A stretch of 16,402 nucleotides of DNA, from assembly GCA_036387315.1 (NCBI GenBank), contig DASVTY010000019.1, positions 1-16,402 on the forward strand. The letters are read 5' to 3'. Below the pieces are notes generated by a model, which saw only the letters and a list, made by a program, of their open reading frames with translations, was not told where the DNA came from and made no database searches. Within the stretch, counting starts at the first letter, position 1. Every line of letters begins with the position of its first letter. Of this stretch, positions 1 to 6,077 are shown in pieces. The translations under genes and the position numbers were made by a program. This stretch comes from JALZCH01 sp036387315 (lineage in GTDB: Bacteria; Acidobacteriota; Blastocatellia; Pyrinomonadales; Pyrinomonadaceae).

Positions 1-125
1 ACGAGTTGCTGCGGTTGTTGAGTAACGATGTTTTCGGCGTGCGATCTTTGAATATAAAACGGTGCAAGGAGAGAGAAAACTAAGACGCTCACCAGCGCAA
101 ACCGAAAAACGCGAAAAATTTGCAT
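1..125 (-). CDS. Secreted or periplasmic protein, N-terminal fragment (cut by window edge)
   Basis: An open frame runs from an ATG at 125-123 off the left edge, giving about 41 residues. The N-terminus reads as a classical Sec signal peptide: basic start (MQIFRVFR), a hydrophobic core of about 15 residues (FALVSVLVFSLLAPF), and a plausible signal peptidase I site SHA|EN near residue 30. The mature part begins ENIVTQQPQQL. An AAGGG stretch lies about 10 nt before the ATG and could serve as a ribosome binding site. The visible part is too short to assign a family, so the function is unknown. The frame is too short to be found by simple length cutoffs; the signal-peptide pattern is the main support. 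Confidence 0.6.
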   Translation of the reverse strand, partial: MQIFRVFRFALVSVLVFSLLAPFYIQRSHAENIVTQQPQQL

Positions 126-195
126 AAATGCTTTTCCCTTAAATTCTGTTTTAACGGGCATAATAAAAAAGCTCGCCGAACGATTATTGAGATTC

Positions 196-232
196 ACGGA
201 ACAACCGTCTGAAACGATTGTTCGACGTTTCA
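196..232 (-). promoter_or_regulatory. Candidate structured leader with mutually exclusive hairpins
   Basis: On the plus strand, ACGG(196-199)/CCGT(205-208) and TGAAACG(210-216)/CGTTTCA(226-232) are perfect stems. An alternative pairing GAACAA(199-204)/TTGTTC(218-223) would disrupt both. The position is 70-130 nt upstream of the minus-strand secreted-protein start, so it would lie in its leader if transcription starts near 335. The stems are short and chance is a real possibility. No known riboswitch class is recognised. Confidence 0.2.
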
Positions 233-339
233 AATTTAATTTTCTCGTTTGCGATGCTAACCTCTCGGACAACGCGATTAGGATTCGTTTGCCTTTCGTC
301 TTGGTTGCTTTTTCACGCTCCATCCCAACAAAGCTAGGA

Positions 340-345
340 ATTATA
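340..345 (-). promoter_or_regulatory. Candidate -10 box TATAAT (minus strand)
   Basis: The plus strand reads ATTATA, a perfect minus-strand TATAAT. The best hexamer 17 bp upstream is TTCCTG, a poor -35. It would give a leader of about 200 nt for the secreted-protein gene starting at 125. This is motif evidence only. Confidence 0.2.
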
Positions 346-405
346 CAGACAAAACGCCAAATCAGGAAATGCCTCGGAAAATAATCAAGCCTCCCAAATG
401 ACAAA

Positions 406-506
406 GCAACTGTCAACTATCAACTTTCAACTATAAACTGTCTTGCAAAGAAACGATGGATTTCTGCAAAACAGTTTATAGTTGAAAGTTGATAGTTGAC
501 AGTTGC
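406..506. repeat. Perfect 36-bp inverted repeat built of heptamers, just downstream of clpC
   Basis: The arms 406-441 and 471-506 are exact reverse complements (36 bp), separated by a 29-nt spacer. The spacer itself can extend the stem imperfectly (GCA and GAAA pair with TTTC and TGC). Each arm is a degenerate tandem array of exactly 7-bp units with consensus AACTNTM: five units start at 408, 415, 422, 429 and 436. The element begins 18 bp past the clpC stop in the direction of clpC transcription. It could act as a terminator-like or mRNA-stabilising hairpin, but no T-run follows it on the minus strand, so it is not a standard intrinsic terminator. Confidence 0.9.
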
Positions 507-523
507 GCCTAATTGATTGAAGC

Positions 524-2920
524 TTACTTCAAATCCGACAATTCAAAATTCAAAGCTTCTTCAATCTCGTTTTTCTCACTCAAAATGCGAAAATCAAGCT
601 TGTCTTCGTGTTCAAACACTTCGATTACTTCAGCGCGCGCGAGCTTGCCGGAAATCGCGGCGTCCGCGAGCTGGTCCTCGACATAACGCTGCAAAGCGCG
701 TCGCAACGGGCGGGCGCCGTAGCTGCGGTCGCCGCAAGTTTTTTCGACGAGCCATTTTTTCGCTTCGGTCGTTAACTGCACGATCCAGCCGCGTTCGGCA
801 AGCGTTTGATTTAAACCGCCGATTTGCAAATCAACGATTTCGAGCAAATCTTCTTCGCCGAGTTCATCGAAAATGATGATTTCGTCCAAACGGTTGAGAA
901 ATTCGGGGCTGAAAGTCTGCCGCACGGCGGACAAAACGTTTTCTTCCAGTTTCTCGCGCGTCTTTTCGCCGTTTGCCTGAAAACCGAGCGAAGCGCGTTT
1001 TTGGATAAACCGCGCGCCGATGTTTGAAGTCATTATAAAAATCGCATGGCGGCAATCGGCTGTATTTCCGTGAGAATCGGTCAGCACGCCGTCTTCAAAA
1101 ACTTGCAGCAAAACATTGAACAAATCGGGGTGCGCTTTTTCGACTTCATCCAATAACACCACCGAATAAGGCTGGCGGCGCAATTTTTCGGTCAACTGCC
1201 CGCCTTCTTCGTGTCCGACGTAACCCGGCGGCGAACCGATTAATTTCGCAACCGTGTGTTTTTCCATAAATTCGCTCATATCGAGACGAATCAGAGCTTT
1301 TTCCGAACCGAACAGAAATTCCGCCAATCGCCGGGCGACTTCGGTTTTTCCGACTCCGGTCGCGCCTAAAAACAAAAACGAACCGACCGGGCGTTTGACG
1401 CTTTTCAAACCGGCGCGTGAACGCCGAATTGCTCGCGCCAGAGCTGAAATTGCCTGCCGCTGCCCGACGACCGAAGTTTTTAAATCTTCTTCGATTTTCA
1501 GCAATTTTTCGGCTTCGTTTTCTTTGACCGAAGCAATCGGAATTCCGGTCCAGCGCGCGATAACTTCTTCAATGTCGTTGCGCGTCACGCCCGCAGACGA
1601 GAATCCGTCTTCAAGAGTGTTTAACTCCAAATTAAAAAGCCGTTCGTCGTTGTCGGTCGCTTTGCTCCAGCTTTTGACGGTCTGCTGCCAGGCGACTTCG
1701 GCGTAATCGTCTTTACGCGCTCCGCGCAGTTTGACGCGCGCTCCGGCTTCGTCCAAAACGTCAATCGCTTTATCGGGCAAATGTCGTTCGGGCAAATAAC
1801 GCACGGTTTGCGTCACGGCTGCCTGCAAGGCTTCTTCGGTGTAACGGATGCCGTGAAAAGATTCGTATTTTTCGAGCAGACCTTCCAAAATCTGCAAAGT
1901 CTCGGCTTCGTTCGGCGGCGTCACTTTGACGGTTTGAAAACGCCGTTCGAGCGCGCGGTCTTTTTCGATTGATTTGCGGGCTTCGCGCGGAGTCGTCGCG
2001 CCGATTACCTGGATTTCGCCGCGCGACAAAGCGGGTTTTAAAATATTTGCGGCGTCCAAAGAGCCTTCCGAATTTCCCGCGCCGACCAGAGTATGAATTT
2101 CGTCAATAAAAACGATGTAGTGCGTATTTTCCTGTAATTCTTTGAGAATATTTTTGAGCCGCTCTTCAAACTGACCGCGATATTTCGTTCCGGCGACGAC
2201 GGATGATAAATCGAGTTGCAAAATTCGTTTGTTTTCAAGCTGCGCCGGTACGTCGCCCGACACAATGCGCTGCGCCAAGCCTTCGATAATGGCGGTTTTG
2301 CCGACGCCCGGCTCGCCGATTAAAAGCGGATTGTTTTTCGTGCGGCGCGAAAGAATTTCCACTATTCTCTCGATTTCCGGCTGCCGACCGACAAGTGGGT
2401 CGAGCCGGTCGCGGTAAGCCGCTTCGGTTAAATCTCGGCAAAATTCATCCAGATTGGGCGCACCTGACTTTTGCGCCGCATGAACGCCGTTTTGATCCAT
2501 TATCAGCTCGCGCACCGCGCTCAGACGAAGCCCGCGCTCAAACAGAATTTCCGCCGCCATCGAGCGTTCTTCGCGCAGCAATCCGAGAAGCAGATGTTCC
2601 GTGCCGATGTAACGATTTTGCAAACGGTCGCTTTCTTCAAAAGCAAAAATCAAAACGCGCTTGGTTTCCTGCGTCAAGGCAAGCTCCATTGTTTGCGGCA
2701 ATTTTTCGCGGCGGACGCTGCGACTTTCGATTTCCTGCCGGATGAGGTCTGCGTTAAAAGACGAGCGCGCGGTGAAAAAGCGATTCGCCAGAGTTTTGTC
2801 CTCGCGCACCAGCCCGAGCAGCAAATGTTCGGGCGCAATTGTTTTCGAGCCGTAATTTGAGGCTTCGTAGCGGGCAAAGAAAATCACGCGACGAGCCTTT
2901 TCCGTGTATCGTTCAAACAT
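524..2920 (-). CDS. clpC: ClpC-type AAA+ unfoldase with shortened M domain
   Basis: A 798-residue Hsp100/Clp ATPase expected to unfold proteins in the cytoplasm and feed them to ClpP. The order is: double Clp N-domain (about 1-145); D1 AAA+ with Walker A GEPGVGKT (202-209), pore loop KYRG (246-249), Walker B FIDE (271-274) and arginine-finger region ERRF (325-328); middle region (about 399-448); D2 with Walker A GATGVGKT (519-526), pore loop GYVG (566-569), Walker B LLDE (589-592) and sensor-2 GARPLRR (735-741). LGF at 645-647 sits where ClpP-binding loops lie, which favours a ClpC/ClpA-like partner role over ClpB. The start MFERYTEKARR is the usual ClpC N-terminus. All ATPase motifs look intact. 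Compared with B. subtilis ClpC, recalled from memory, the M domain is about 20 residues shorter and has no clear UVR motif, so this may be a divergent paralogue. It lies downstream of the permease gene on the same strand with a 125-bp gap. Confidence 0.93.
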   Translation of the reverse strand: MFERYTEKARRVIFFARYEASNYGSKTIAPEHLLLGLVREDKTLANRFFTARSSFNADLIRQEIESRSVRREKLPQTMELALTQETKRVLIFAFEESDRLQNRYIGTEHLLLGLLREERSMAAEILFERGLRLSAVRELIMDQNGVHAAQKSGAPNLDEFCRDLTEAAYRDRLDPLVGRQPEIERIVEILSRRTKNNPLLIGEPGVGKTAIIEGLAQRIVSGDVPAQLENKRILQLDLSSVVAGTKYRGQFEERLKNILKELQENTHYIVFIDEIHTLVGAGNSEGSLDAANILKPALSRGEIQVIGATTPREARKSIEKDRALERRFQTVKVTPPNEAETLQILEGLLEKYESFHGIRYTEEALQAAVTQTVRYLPERHLPDKAIDVLDEAGARVKLRGARKDDYAEVAWQQTVKSWSKATDNDERLFNLELNTLEDGFSSAGVTRNDIEEVIARWTGIPIASVKENEAEKLLKIEEDLKTSVVGQRQAISALARAIRRSRAGLKSVKRPVGSFLFLGATGVGKTEVARRLAEFLFGSEKALIRLDMSEFMEKHTVAKLIGSPPGYVGHEEGGQLTEKLRRQPYSVVLLDEVEKAHPDLFNVLLQVFEDGVLTDSHGNTADCRHAIFIMTSNIGARFIQKRASLGFQANGEKTREKLEENVLSAVRQTFSPEFLNRLDEIIIFDELGEEDLLEIVDLQIGGLNQTLAERGWIVQLTTEAKKWLVEKTCGDRSYGARPLRRALQRYVEDQLADAAISGKLARAEVIEVFEHEDKLDFRILSEKNEIEEALNFELSDLK

Positions 2921-2968
2921 AAAAGTTTAGATGCCGACCGCCCTTCTTACGATTAGGTAGTGCCGACG

Positions 2969-2974
2969 ATTATA
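2969..2974 (-). promoter_or_regulatory. Candidate clpC -10 box TATAAT
   Basis: A perfect TATAAT on the minus strand, 49 nt upstream of the clpC ATG, inside the 125-bp gap after the permease gene. The hexamer 17 bp further upstream (TGGCTT) is a poor -35. A small hairpin, CAGAAG-TTT-CTTCTG at 2996-3010, lies just upstream. No CIRCE-like or CtsR-like operator was recognised. Confidence 0.3.
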
Positions 2975-3045
2975 TTGAAGTGCGTCGTTAGAAGCCAGAA
3001 GTTTCTTCTGCGGTTGGCTTGCCTTCAAAAAAGAACTAATCGGGT

Positions 3046-4254
3046 TCAATTTTTAAGATTTTCTAGCGGACGCATTCGCGCTGCCGCCCGCGCCGGAATC
3101 GCGCTTGCCGGAAAACTCAAAAACAAAACCATCGCGGCAATCAACAAAACTTCCCCGGCATTTACCTGTAAAGAAATGCTCCCGACCTCGTAAACATCTG
3201 CGGGAAGATGAATTAAATCGAATTGATTGGCAAGAAAACAAACTGAAACTCCGAGCAAAACGCCCGCAATCAAACCGATTGAAGCCAGTATCAAGCCTTC
3301 AATCAGAAAGATTGAAACGATTTTTCGCGCGCGCGCGCCGCAAGCTCTGAGAACGGCGATGTCAAAACGCCGTTCACTGACCGACAAAGCGAGCGTCGTT
3401 GTAATGTTTAAAGCCGCGACGAAAATTATTAAACCGATAATTAGTAGCGCGATTCGCCTTTCGAGAGCGAGCGCCGCAAAAAGCGGGCGATTCGCTTCCC
3501 GCCAATCGAGAATTTTATAATCCGCGCCGATTTGTTCGGATATTTTTCTCGCCGTTTCGTTCGATTTGTAAATGTTTGCGGTTTCAACGGCGATTATCGA
3601 AACAGTCGAGAGATTTTTGCCGGTAAGCATCGCCGCGTCTTCAAGCGAAAGCCGAATCCAGGTCGAATCGTATTCGTAAAGCCCGGTTTCAAAAATTCCC
3701 GCAATTTCAACAGCGTTAGAGACCGGAGCGAAACTTTCACCGATTTGCCCGCTTCCAGAAACGATTTCAGCCGCGTCGCCCGTTTTTAACCCGGTCTTTT
3801 CAGCCAGAATCCTGCCCAGTTCGATTTTGATTTGGTTCGTTGTTTGTTGTTCGTTGTTGTTTAGAATTTGAGATTTCAGATTTGAGATGTTTGATTTTTC
3901 CCGCGAGCCACGCAAAACCGCGAACGCGGAATCTGTTTTTCCGATTAACAAAGCGTTGTTAAAACTTTGCGCGGAAATTTTTTCGACGCCTTCGATTTGC
4001 TGAATTTTTTCGTTTAATTCATTCCAATCACTGATTTCTCCGCCGTCGGTGCGAAAAATTGTGACGTGCGGAGTATTAGCGAGAATTTTTTCCTGAATCG
4101 CCTGCCTGAAACCGTTAGAAAGGGCGAGCGCGGCAATCATCGCCGCCGTGCCGAAAGCGATTCCGATGATTGCCGCCCACGCGGTTAATCGCGCGAGAAC
4201 GCTTCGGCGCGGCTGGCGAAAATAACGAAAGGCGAGAAAAAACGCGAAACGCAC
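3046..4254 (-). CDS. LolC/LolE-type (FtsX-family) ABC transporter permease
   Basis: A 402-residue inner-membrane permease. Layout: short cytoplasmic N-terminus, TM1 (about 26-48), a large periplasmic domain (about 49-262), then three C-terminal helices (about 266-290, 316-342, 368-388) with the FtsX-type stretch FDIAVLRACGARARKI (297-312). Length, four-helix topology and the N-terminus MRFAFFLAFRYFRQPRR fit LolC/E, which extract lipoproteins from the inner membrane with the ATPase LolD. No LolD-like gene is adjacent, so another FtsX-family role remains possible. The start codon is GTG with no clear Shine-Dalgarno. Residues about 120-141 are a polar, Asn/Gln-rich stretch encoded by a heptamer array (see repeat at 3835-3897). 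It sits in a linker between the VLRG strand and the ELGRILAEKTGL segment, and the frame remains open through it. The gene is divergent from the Lrp-like gene. Confidence 0.85.
   Translation of the reverse strand: MRFAFFLAFRYFRQPRRSVLARLTAWAAIIGIAFGTAAMIAALALSNGFRQAIQEKILANTPHVTIFRTDGGEISDWNELNEKIQQIEGVEKISAQSFNNALLIGKTDSAFAVLRGSREKSNISNLKSQILNNNEQQTTNQIKIELGRILAEKTGLKTGDAAEIVSGSGQIGESFAPVSNAVEIAGIFETGLYEYDSTWIRLSLEDAAMLTGKNLSTVSIIAVETANIYKSNETARKISEQIGADYKILDWREANRPLFAALALERRIALLIIGLIIFVAALNITTTLALSVSERRFDIAVLRACGARARKIVSIFLIEGLILASIGLIAGVLLGVSVCFLANQFDLIHLPADVYEVGSISLQVNAGEVLLIAAMVLFLSFPASAIPARAAARMRPLENLKN
3835..3897. repeat. In-frame heptamer array inside the LolC/E-like gene
   Basis: Nine consecutive 7-bp units, 63 bp in total. 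On the plus strand the first three are GTTYGTT (3835-3855), the fourth is a degenerate GTTGTTT, and the last five (3863-3897) are variants of a GAGATTT-like unit. Sixty-three bp equals 21 codons, so the array adds 21 residues without shifting frame. The encoded segment is rich in Ser, Asn, Gln, Thr and Lys, unlike the flanking conserved sequence. Confidence 0.75.
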
Positions 4255-4285
4255 TTGTTCAAAGTAATGACAGGCAAAGGAAATT

Positions 4286-4306
4286 GCAAAACAGAAATCG
4301 TTTTGC
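4286..4306. promoter_or_regulatory. Inverted repeat GCAAAAC-N7-GTTTTGC upstream of the permease gene
   Basis: Perfect 7-bp arms at 4286-4292 and 4300-4306, 31 bp upstream of the permease GTG and within the 122-bp divergent spacer. It could be an operator or an mRNA hairpin. No regulator can be named. TTGGCA on the minus strand overlaps one arm and resembles a -35, but no good -10 follows at the usual distance. Confidence 0.35.
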
Positions 4307-4326
4307 CAAAAACGACAAAATCAGGG

Positions 4327-4355
4327 TTGATTTCTTTAATTCAGAATATTATTCT
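4327..4355 (+). promoter_or_regulatory. Candidate promoter of the lrp-like/eamA operon
   Basis: TTGATT (4327-4332), a 17-bp spacer, then TATTCT (4350-4355); each hexamer matches 4 of 6 consensus sigma-70 positions. Transcription would start near 4362 and leave a leader of about 15 nt. The -10 lies inside the Lrp-like operator, as expected for autorepression. An overlapping TATTAT at 4347-4352 is an alternative -10, but it has only a 14-bp spacer. Confidence 0.4.
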
Positions 4356-4356
4356 A
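4342..4356. promoter_or_regulatory. Lrp-type operator CAGAATATTATTCTA
   Basis: All 15 positions fit the published E. coli Lrp consensus YAGHAWATTWTDCTR. The core AGAATA-T-TATTCT (4343-4355) is a perfect palindrome. The site ends 20 bp before the ATG of an Lrp/AsnC-family gene, and genes of this family are commonly autoregulated. Binding by this particular protein is inference. Confidence 0.65.
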
Positions 4357-4376
4357 GTAATGGATGGATTAAGAGA

Positions 4377-4868
4377 ATGATTGACGAAATAGACCAGGCA
4401 ATACTGAGTATTCTTCAGCAAGATGCCCGAATCTCCAATGTTGAGATCGCGCGTCAGGTTAATCTTGCGCCGTCGGCTGTTTTGGAGCGTTTGCGAAAGC
4501 TCGAAGAGCGCGGTTACGTGCGCGGTTTTTTCGCCGAATTGGATGCGCGGAAACTGGGTTTCGGGCTGACGGCTTTTGTTTTGGTGCGAACCGATGACCG
4601 GCACGGCGAAACGGCGGAGACTCTGGCGCGAATGCCAGAAGTGTTGGAAGTGCATCACGTAGCCGGAGAAGATTGTTATTTATTAAAAGTTAAAACGCAC
4701 GACGCCGAGGAATTGGGAGTTTTATTGCGCGAAAAAATCGGTGATTTGGAGCACGTTCATTCGACGAAAACGACGGTTGTTTTGCAAACAGTCAAGGAAA
4801 CAACCGCGCTTCCGCTCAAACAAAGCAAACAGGAGCTTGCCGTCAAAAGAACGCGCAAAAAAGACTGA
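4377..4868 (+). CDS. Lrp/AsnC-family transcriptional regulator
   Basis: A 163-residue DNA-binding regulator of the feast/famine family, usually a dimer or octamer that senses an amino acid. The N-terminal helix-turn-helix spans about 2-50 (IDEIDQAILSILQQDARIS, recognition part about NVEIARQVNLAPSAVLERLR, then KLEERGYVRG). The RAM ligand-binding domain spans about 62-140 and includes the typical HHVAGEDCYLLKVK stretch (93-106). A basic tail (about 148-163, ending KRTRKKD) extends past the usual domain and may aid DNA contact. The frame is open upstream to 4170, but the ATG at 4377 is chosen because family members begin within a few residues of the LDxxD-like IDEID motif, and because the upstream part would cover the operator and overlap the divergent permease gene. 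The stop lies 24 bp before the exporter gene, which suggests an operon. Confidence 0.92.
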   Translation: MIDEIDQAILSILQQDARISNVEIARQVNLAPSAVLERLRKLEERGYVRGFFAELDARKLGFGLTAFVLVRTDDRHGETAETLARMPEVLEVHHVAGEDCYLLKVKTHDAEELGVLLREKIGDLEHVHSTKTTVVLQTVKETTALPLKQSKQELAVKRTRKKD

Positions 4869-4877
4869 TTTTTTAAC

Positions 4878-4885
4878 AAGGAGGG
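4878..4885 (+). promoter_or_regulatory. Strong Shine-Dalgarno AAGGAGGG for eamA
   Basis: A near-perfect anti-16S match 7 nt before the ATG at 4893, in the 24-bp gap after the regulator gene. It is the only strong ribosome binding site in the window, so the exporter may be translated better than its neighbours. It also fixes the start codon. Confidence 0.8.
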
Positions 4886-4892
4886 AAAAAAG

Positions 4893-5900
4893 ATGCAATC
4901 GGAAATTGCTTTGGAAAATAGAAAACCTGCGGAACGCAGCCTTTTGCTGCTCATCGCGTCATTTGCGGCGATTTATTTGATTTGGGGTTCGACTTATATC
5001 GCCATCAAATATGCGATTGAAACTCTGCCGCCGTTTTTAATGGCAGGCACGCGGTTTTTAGTCGCGGGCGCGGCGCTTTATGCGATAGCGCGGTTTTCGG
5101 GCGAGTACGAAAAACCGACTTGGCTGCATTGGCGAACCAGCATGATTGTCGGAATTTTGCTGCTTTTGGGCGGCAACGGCGGCGTTGTCTGGGCGCAGCA
5201 TTACATTCCGTCCGGCTTGGCGGCTTTGCTCGTCGCGGTCGAACCGCTCTGGATCGTTTTATTAAATTGGCTTTATTTAAAAGCCGAGCGTCCGAATTTA
5301 AAAGTCATTTTAGGTTTGGTTTTAGGTTTCGTCGGGCTTTGGCTGTTGATTGGAAACGGCGTTACGACAAACGATTCGACAAACGGCTGGATGCAGATTT
5401 TCGGCGCTTTGCTGGTCGTCGGAGCGGCATTTTCGTGGGCTTGCGGTTCATTATACGGATTAAAAGCTCCGTCGCCGAAATCGCCGGTTTTGGCTTCCGG
5501 GATGCAAATGCTTTCGGGCGGCGCGGTTTTGTTTTTATTCGGCAGCGCAAACGGCGAATGGGCGCGATTTAATCCAGACACGGTTTCGCAAAATTCGATT
5601 CTGGCGCTTTCGTATCTAATCGTTTTCGGTTCGATTATCGCGTTTACAGCTTATAGCTGGCTGCTCAAAAATGCCTCGCCGTCAATTGTTTCGACTTATG
5701 CTTACGTAAATCCGGTTGTCGCCGTTTTGCTGGGCTGGGCTTTGGCGAACGAAGCTTTGTCTCTGCAAATGCTCGTCGGAGCGGCGATTATCATCGGTTC
5801 GGTGGCTTTAATCACTTCAAATCAAGCTTCAAAACATTCTCCAGCCGAAGATAAAAAAAAAGATTTTTTCACCGCCGAGACGCGGAGACGCAAAGGTTAA
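4893..5900 (+). CDS. EamA-family (DMT superfamily, YedA/RhtA-like) exporter
   Basis: A 335-residue inner-membrane transporter with about ten helices in two EamA repeats (about 17-155 and 168-310). Hallmarks include IWGSTYIAIKYAIETLPP (30-47), an early Arg in the MAGTRFLVAG helix (50-59), the end-of-repeat motif VEPLW (116-120), and YVNPVVAVLLGW (271-282) in the second half. The family exports small metabolites, often amino acids. Sitting directly behind an Lrp/AsnC gene supports amino-acid efflux, but the substrate is not shown by sequence. The last 11 or so codons (FTAETRRRKG) do not belong to the fold: they are read from the left arm of a palindromic repeat, and the stop lies just past that arm. 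The natural end was probably near the Ser/Lys-rich tail (about 311-323). Confidence 0.9.
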   Translation: MQSEIALENRKPAERSLLLLIASFAAIYLIWGSTYIAIKYAIETLPPFLMAGTRFLVAGAALYAIARFSGEYEKPTWLHWRTSMIVGILLLLGGNGGVVWAQHYIPSGLAALLVAVEPLWIVLLNWLYLKAERPNLKVILGLVLGFVGLWLLIGNGVTTNDSTNGWMQIFGALLVVGAAFSWACGSLYGLKAPSPKSPVLASGMQMLSGGAVLFLFGSANGEWARFNPDTVSQNSILALSYLIVFGSIIAFTAYSWLLKNASPSIVSTYAYVNPVVAVLLGWALANEALSLQMLVGAAIIIGSVALITSNQASKHSPAEDKKKDFFTAETRRRKG

Positions 5901-5987
5901 GAAAGGGGAGAGAATATACCCACTTTAAATAAAAAACTCTCTTTTCTTTTAATTTCCCTCGGCGTCTCCGCGTCTCGGCGGTGAAAA
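5866..5987. repeat. Palindromic repeat overlapping the 3' end of eamA
   Basis: The arms 5866-5891 and 5962-5987 are exact 26-bp reverse complements, with cores CACCGCCGAGACGC on the left and GCGTCTCGGCGGTG on the right. The 70-bp centre is AT-rich and can pair only imperfectly. The left arm encodes the last residues of the exporter (TAETRRR). Closely similar CACCG-GAGACGCGGAGACGC palindromes, and the C-terminal tails they encode, occur in many bacterial genomes; that is recalled, not searched. No open reading frame or transposase lies inside. It may also shape the 3' end of the operon mRNA. Confidence 0.85.
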
Positions 5988-6077
5988 TTTCTCTTACATT
6001 AAATTCAAATCTTTTTATTTTTCCTCATAAAATTCATTGTGGCTAAACCGTAGCGTTTTCGGCTAACATAAACGGCG

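Larger units (their letters stand above)
126..523. other. Intergenic region between clpC 3' end and the secreted-protein gene
   Basis: About 400 bp without a convincing gene. Both flanking genes are on the minus strand, so this should hold the 3' end of clpC and the promoter and leader of the secreted-protein gene. It contains the heptamer palindrome at 406-506, a candidate -10 at 340-345 and small hairpins at 196-232. A 65-codon plus-strand frame at 187-384 has no recognisable family, no ribosome binding site and an unconvincing composition, so it was not called. Confidence 0.5.

Noticed and set aside
187..384. 65-codon plus-strand open frame
   Set aside because: No family resemblance or ribosome binding site; it lies over candidate leader elements of the opposite strand.
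406..506. CRISPR array
   Set aside because: Repeats are contiguous 7-bp units with no unique spacers and are arranged as inverted arms; no cas genes are nearby.
406..506. Standard intrinsic terminator for clpC
   Set aside because: The stem is long and AT-rich, and no T-run follows on the minus strand.
517..2860. Several plus-strand frames of 60-150 codons opposite clpC
   Set aside because: The clpC frame is intact and clearly homologous; the opposite frames are Arg/Phe-rich shadows.
4170..4376. 5' extension of the Lrp-like gene (69 extra codons)
   Set aside because: It would overlap the divergent permease gene and cover the operator; the family N-terminus begins at the 4377 ATG.
5866..5987. 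Insertion sequence or MITE with target duplication
   Set aside because: No transposase and no clear direct repeat flanking the arms could be seen; it is called only a palindromic repeat.
5901..6077. FMN riboswitch upstream of ribB
   Set aside because: No RFN-element conserved blocks were seen; the region is mostly the palindromic repeat and AT-rich sequence.
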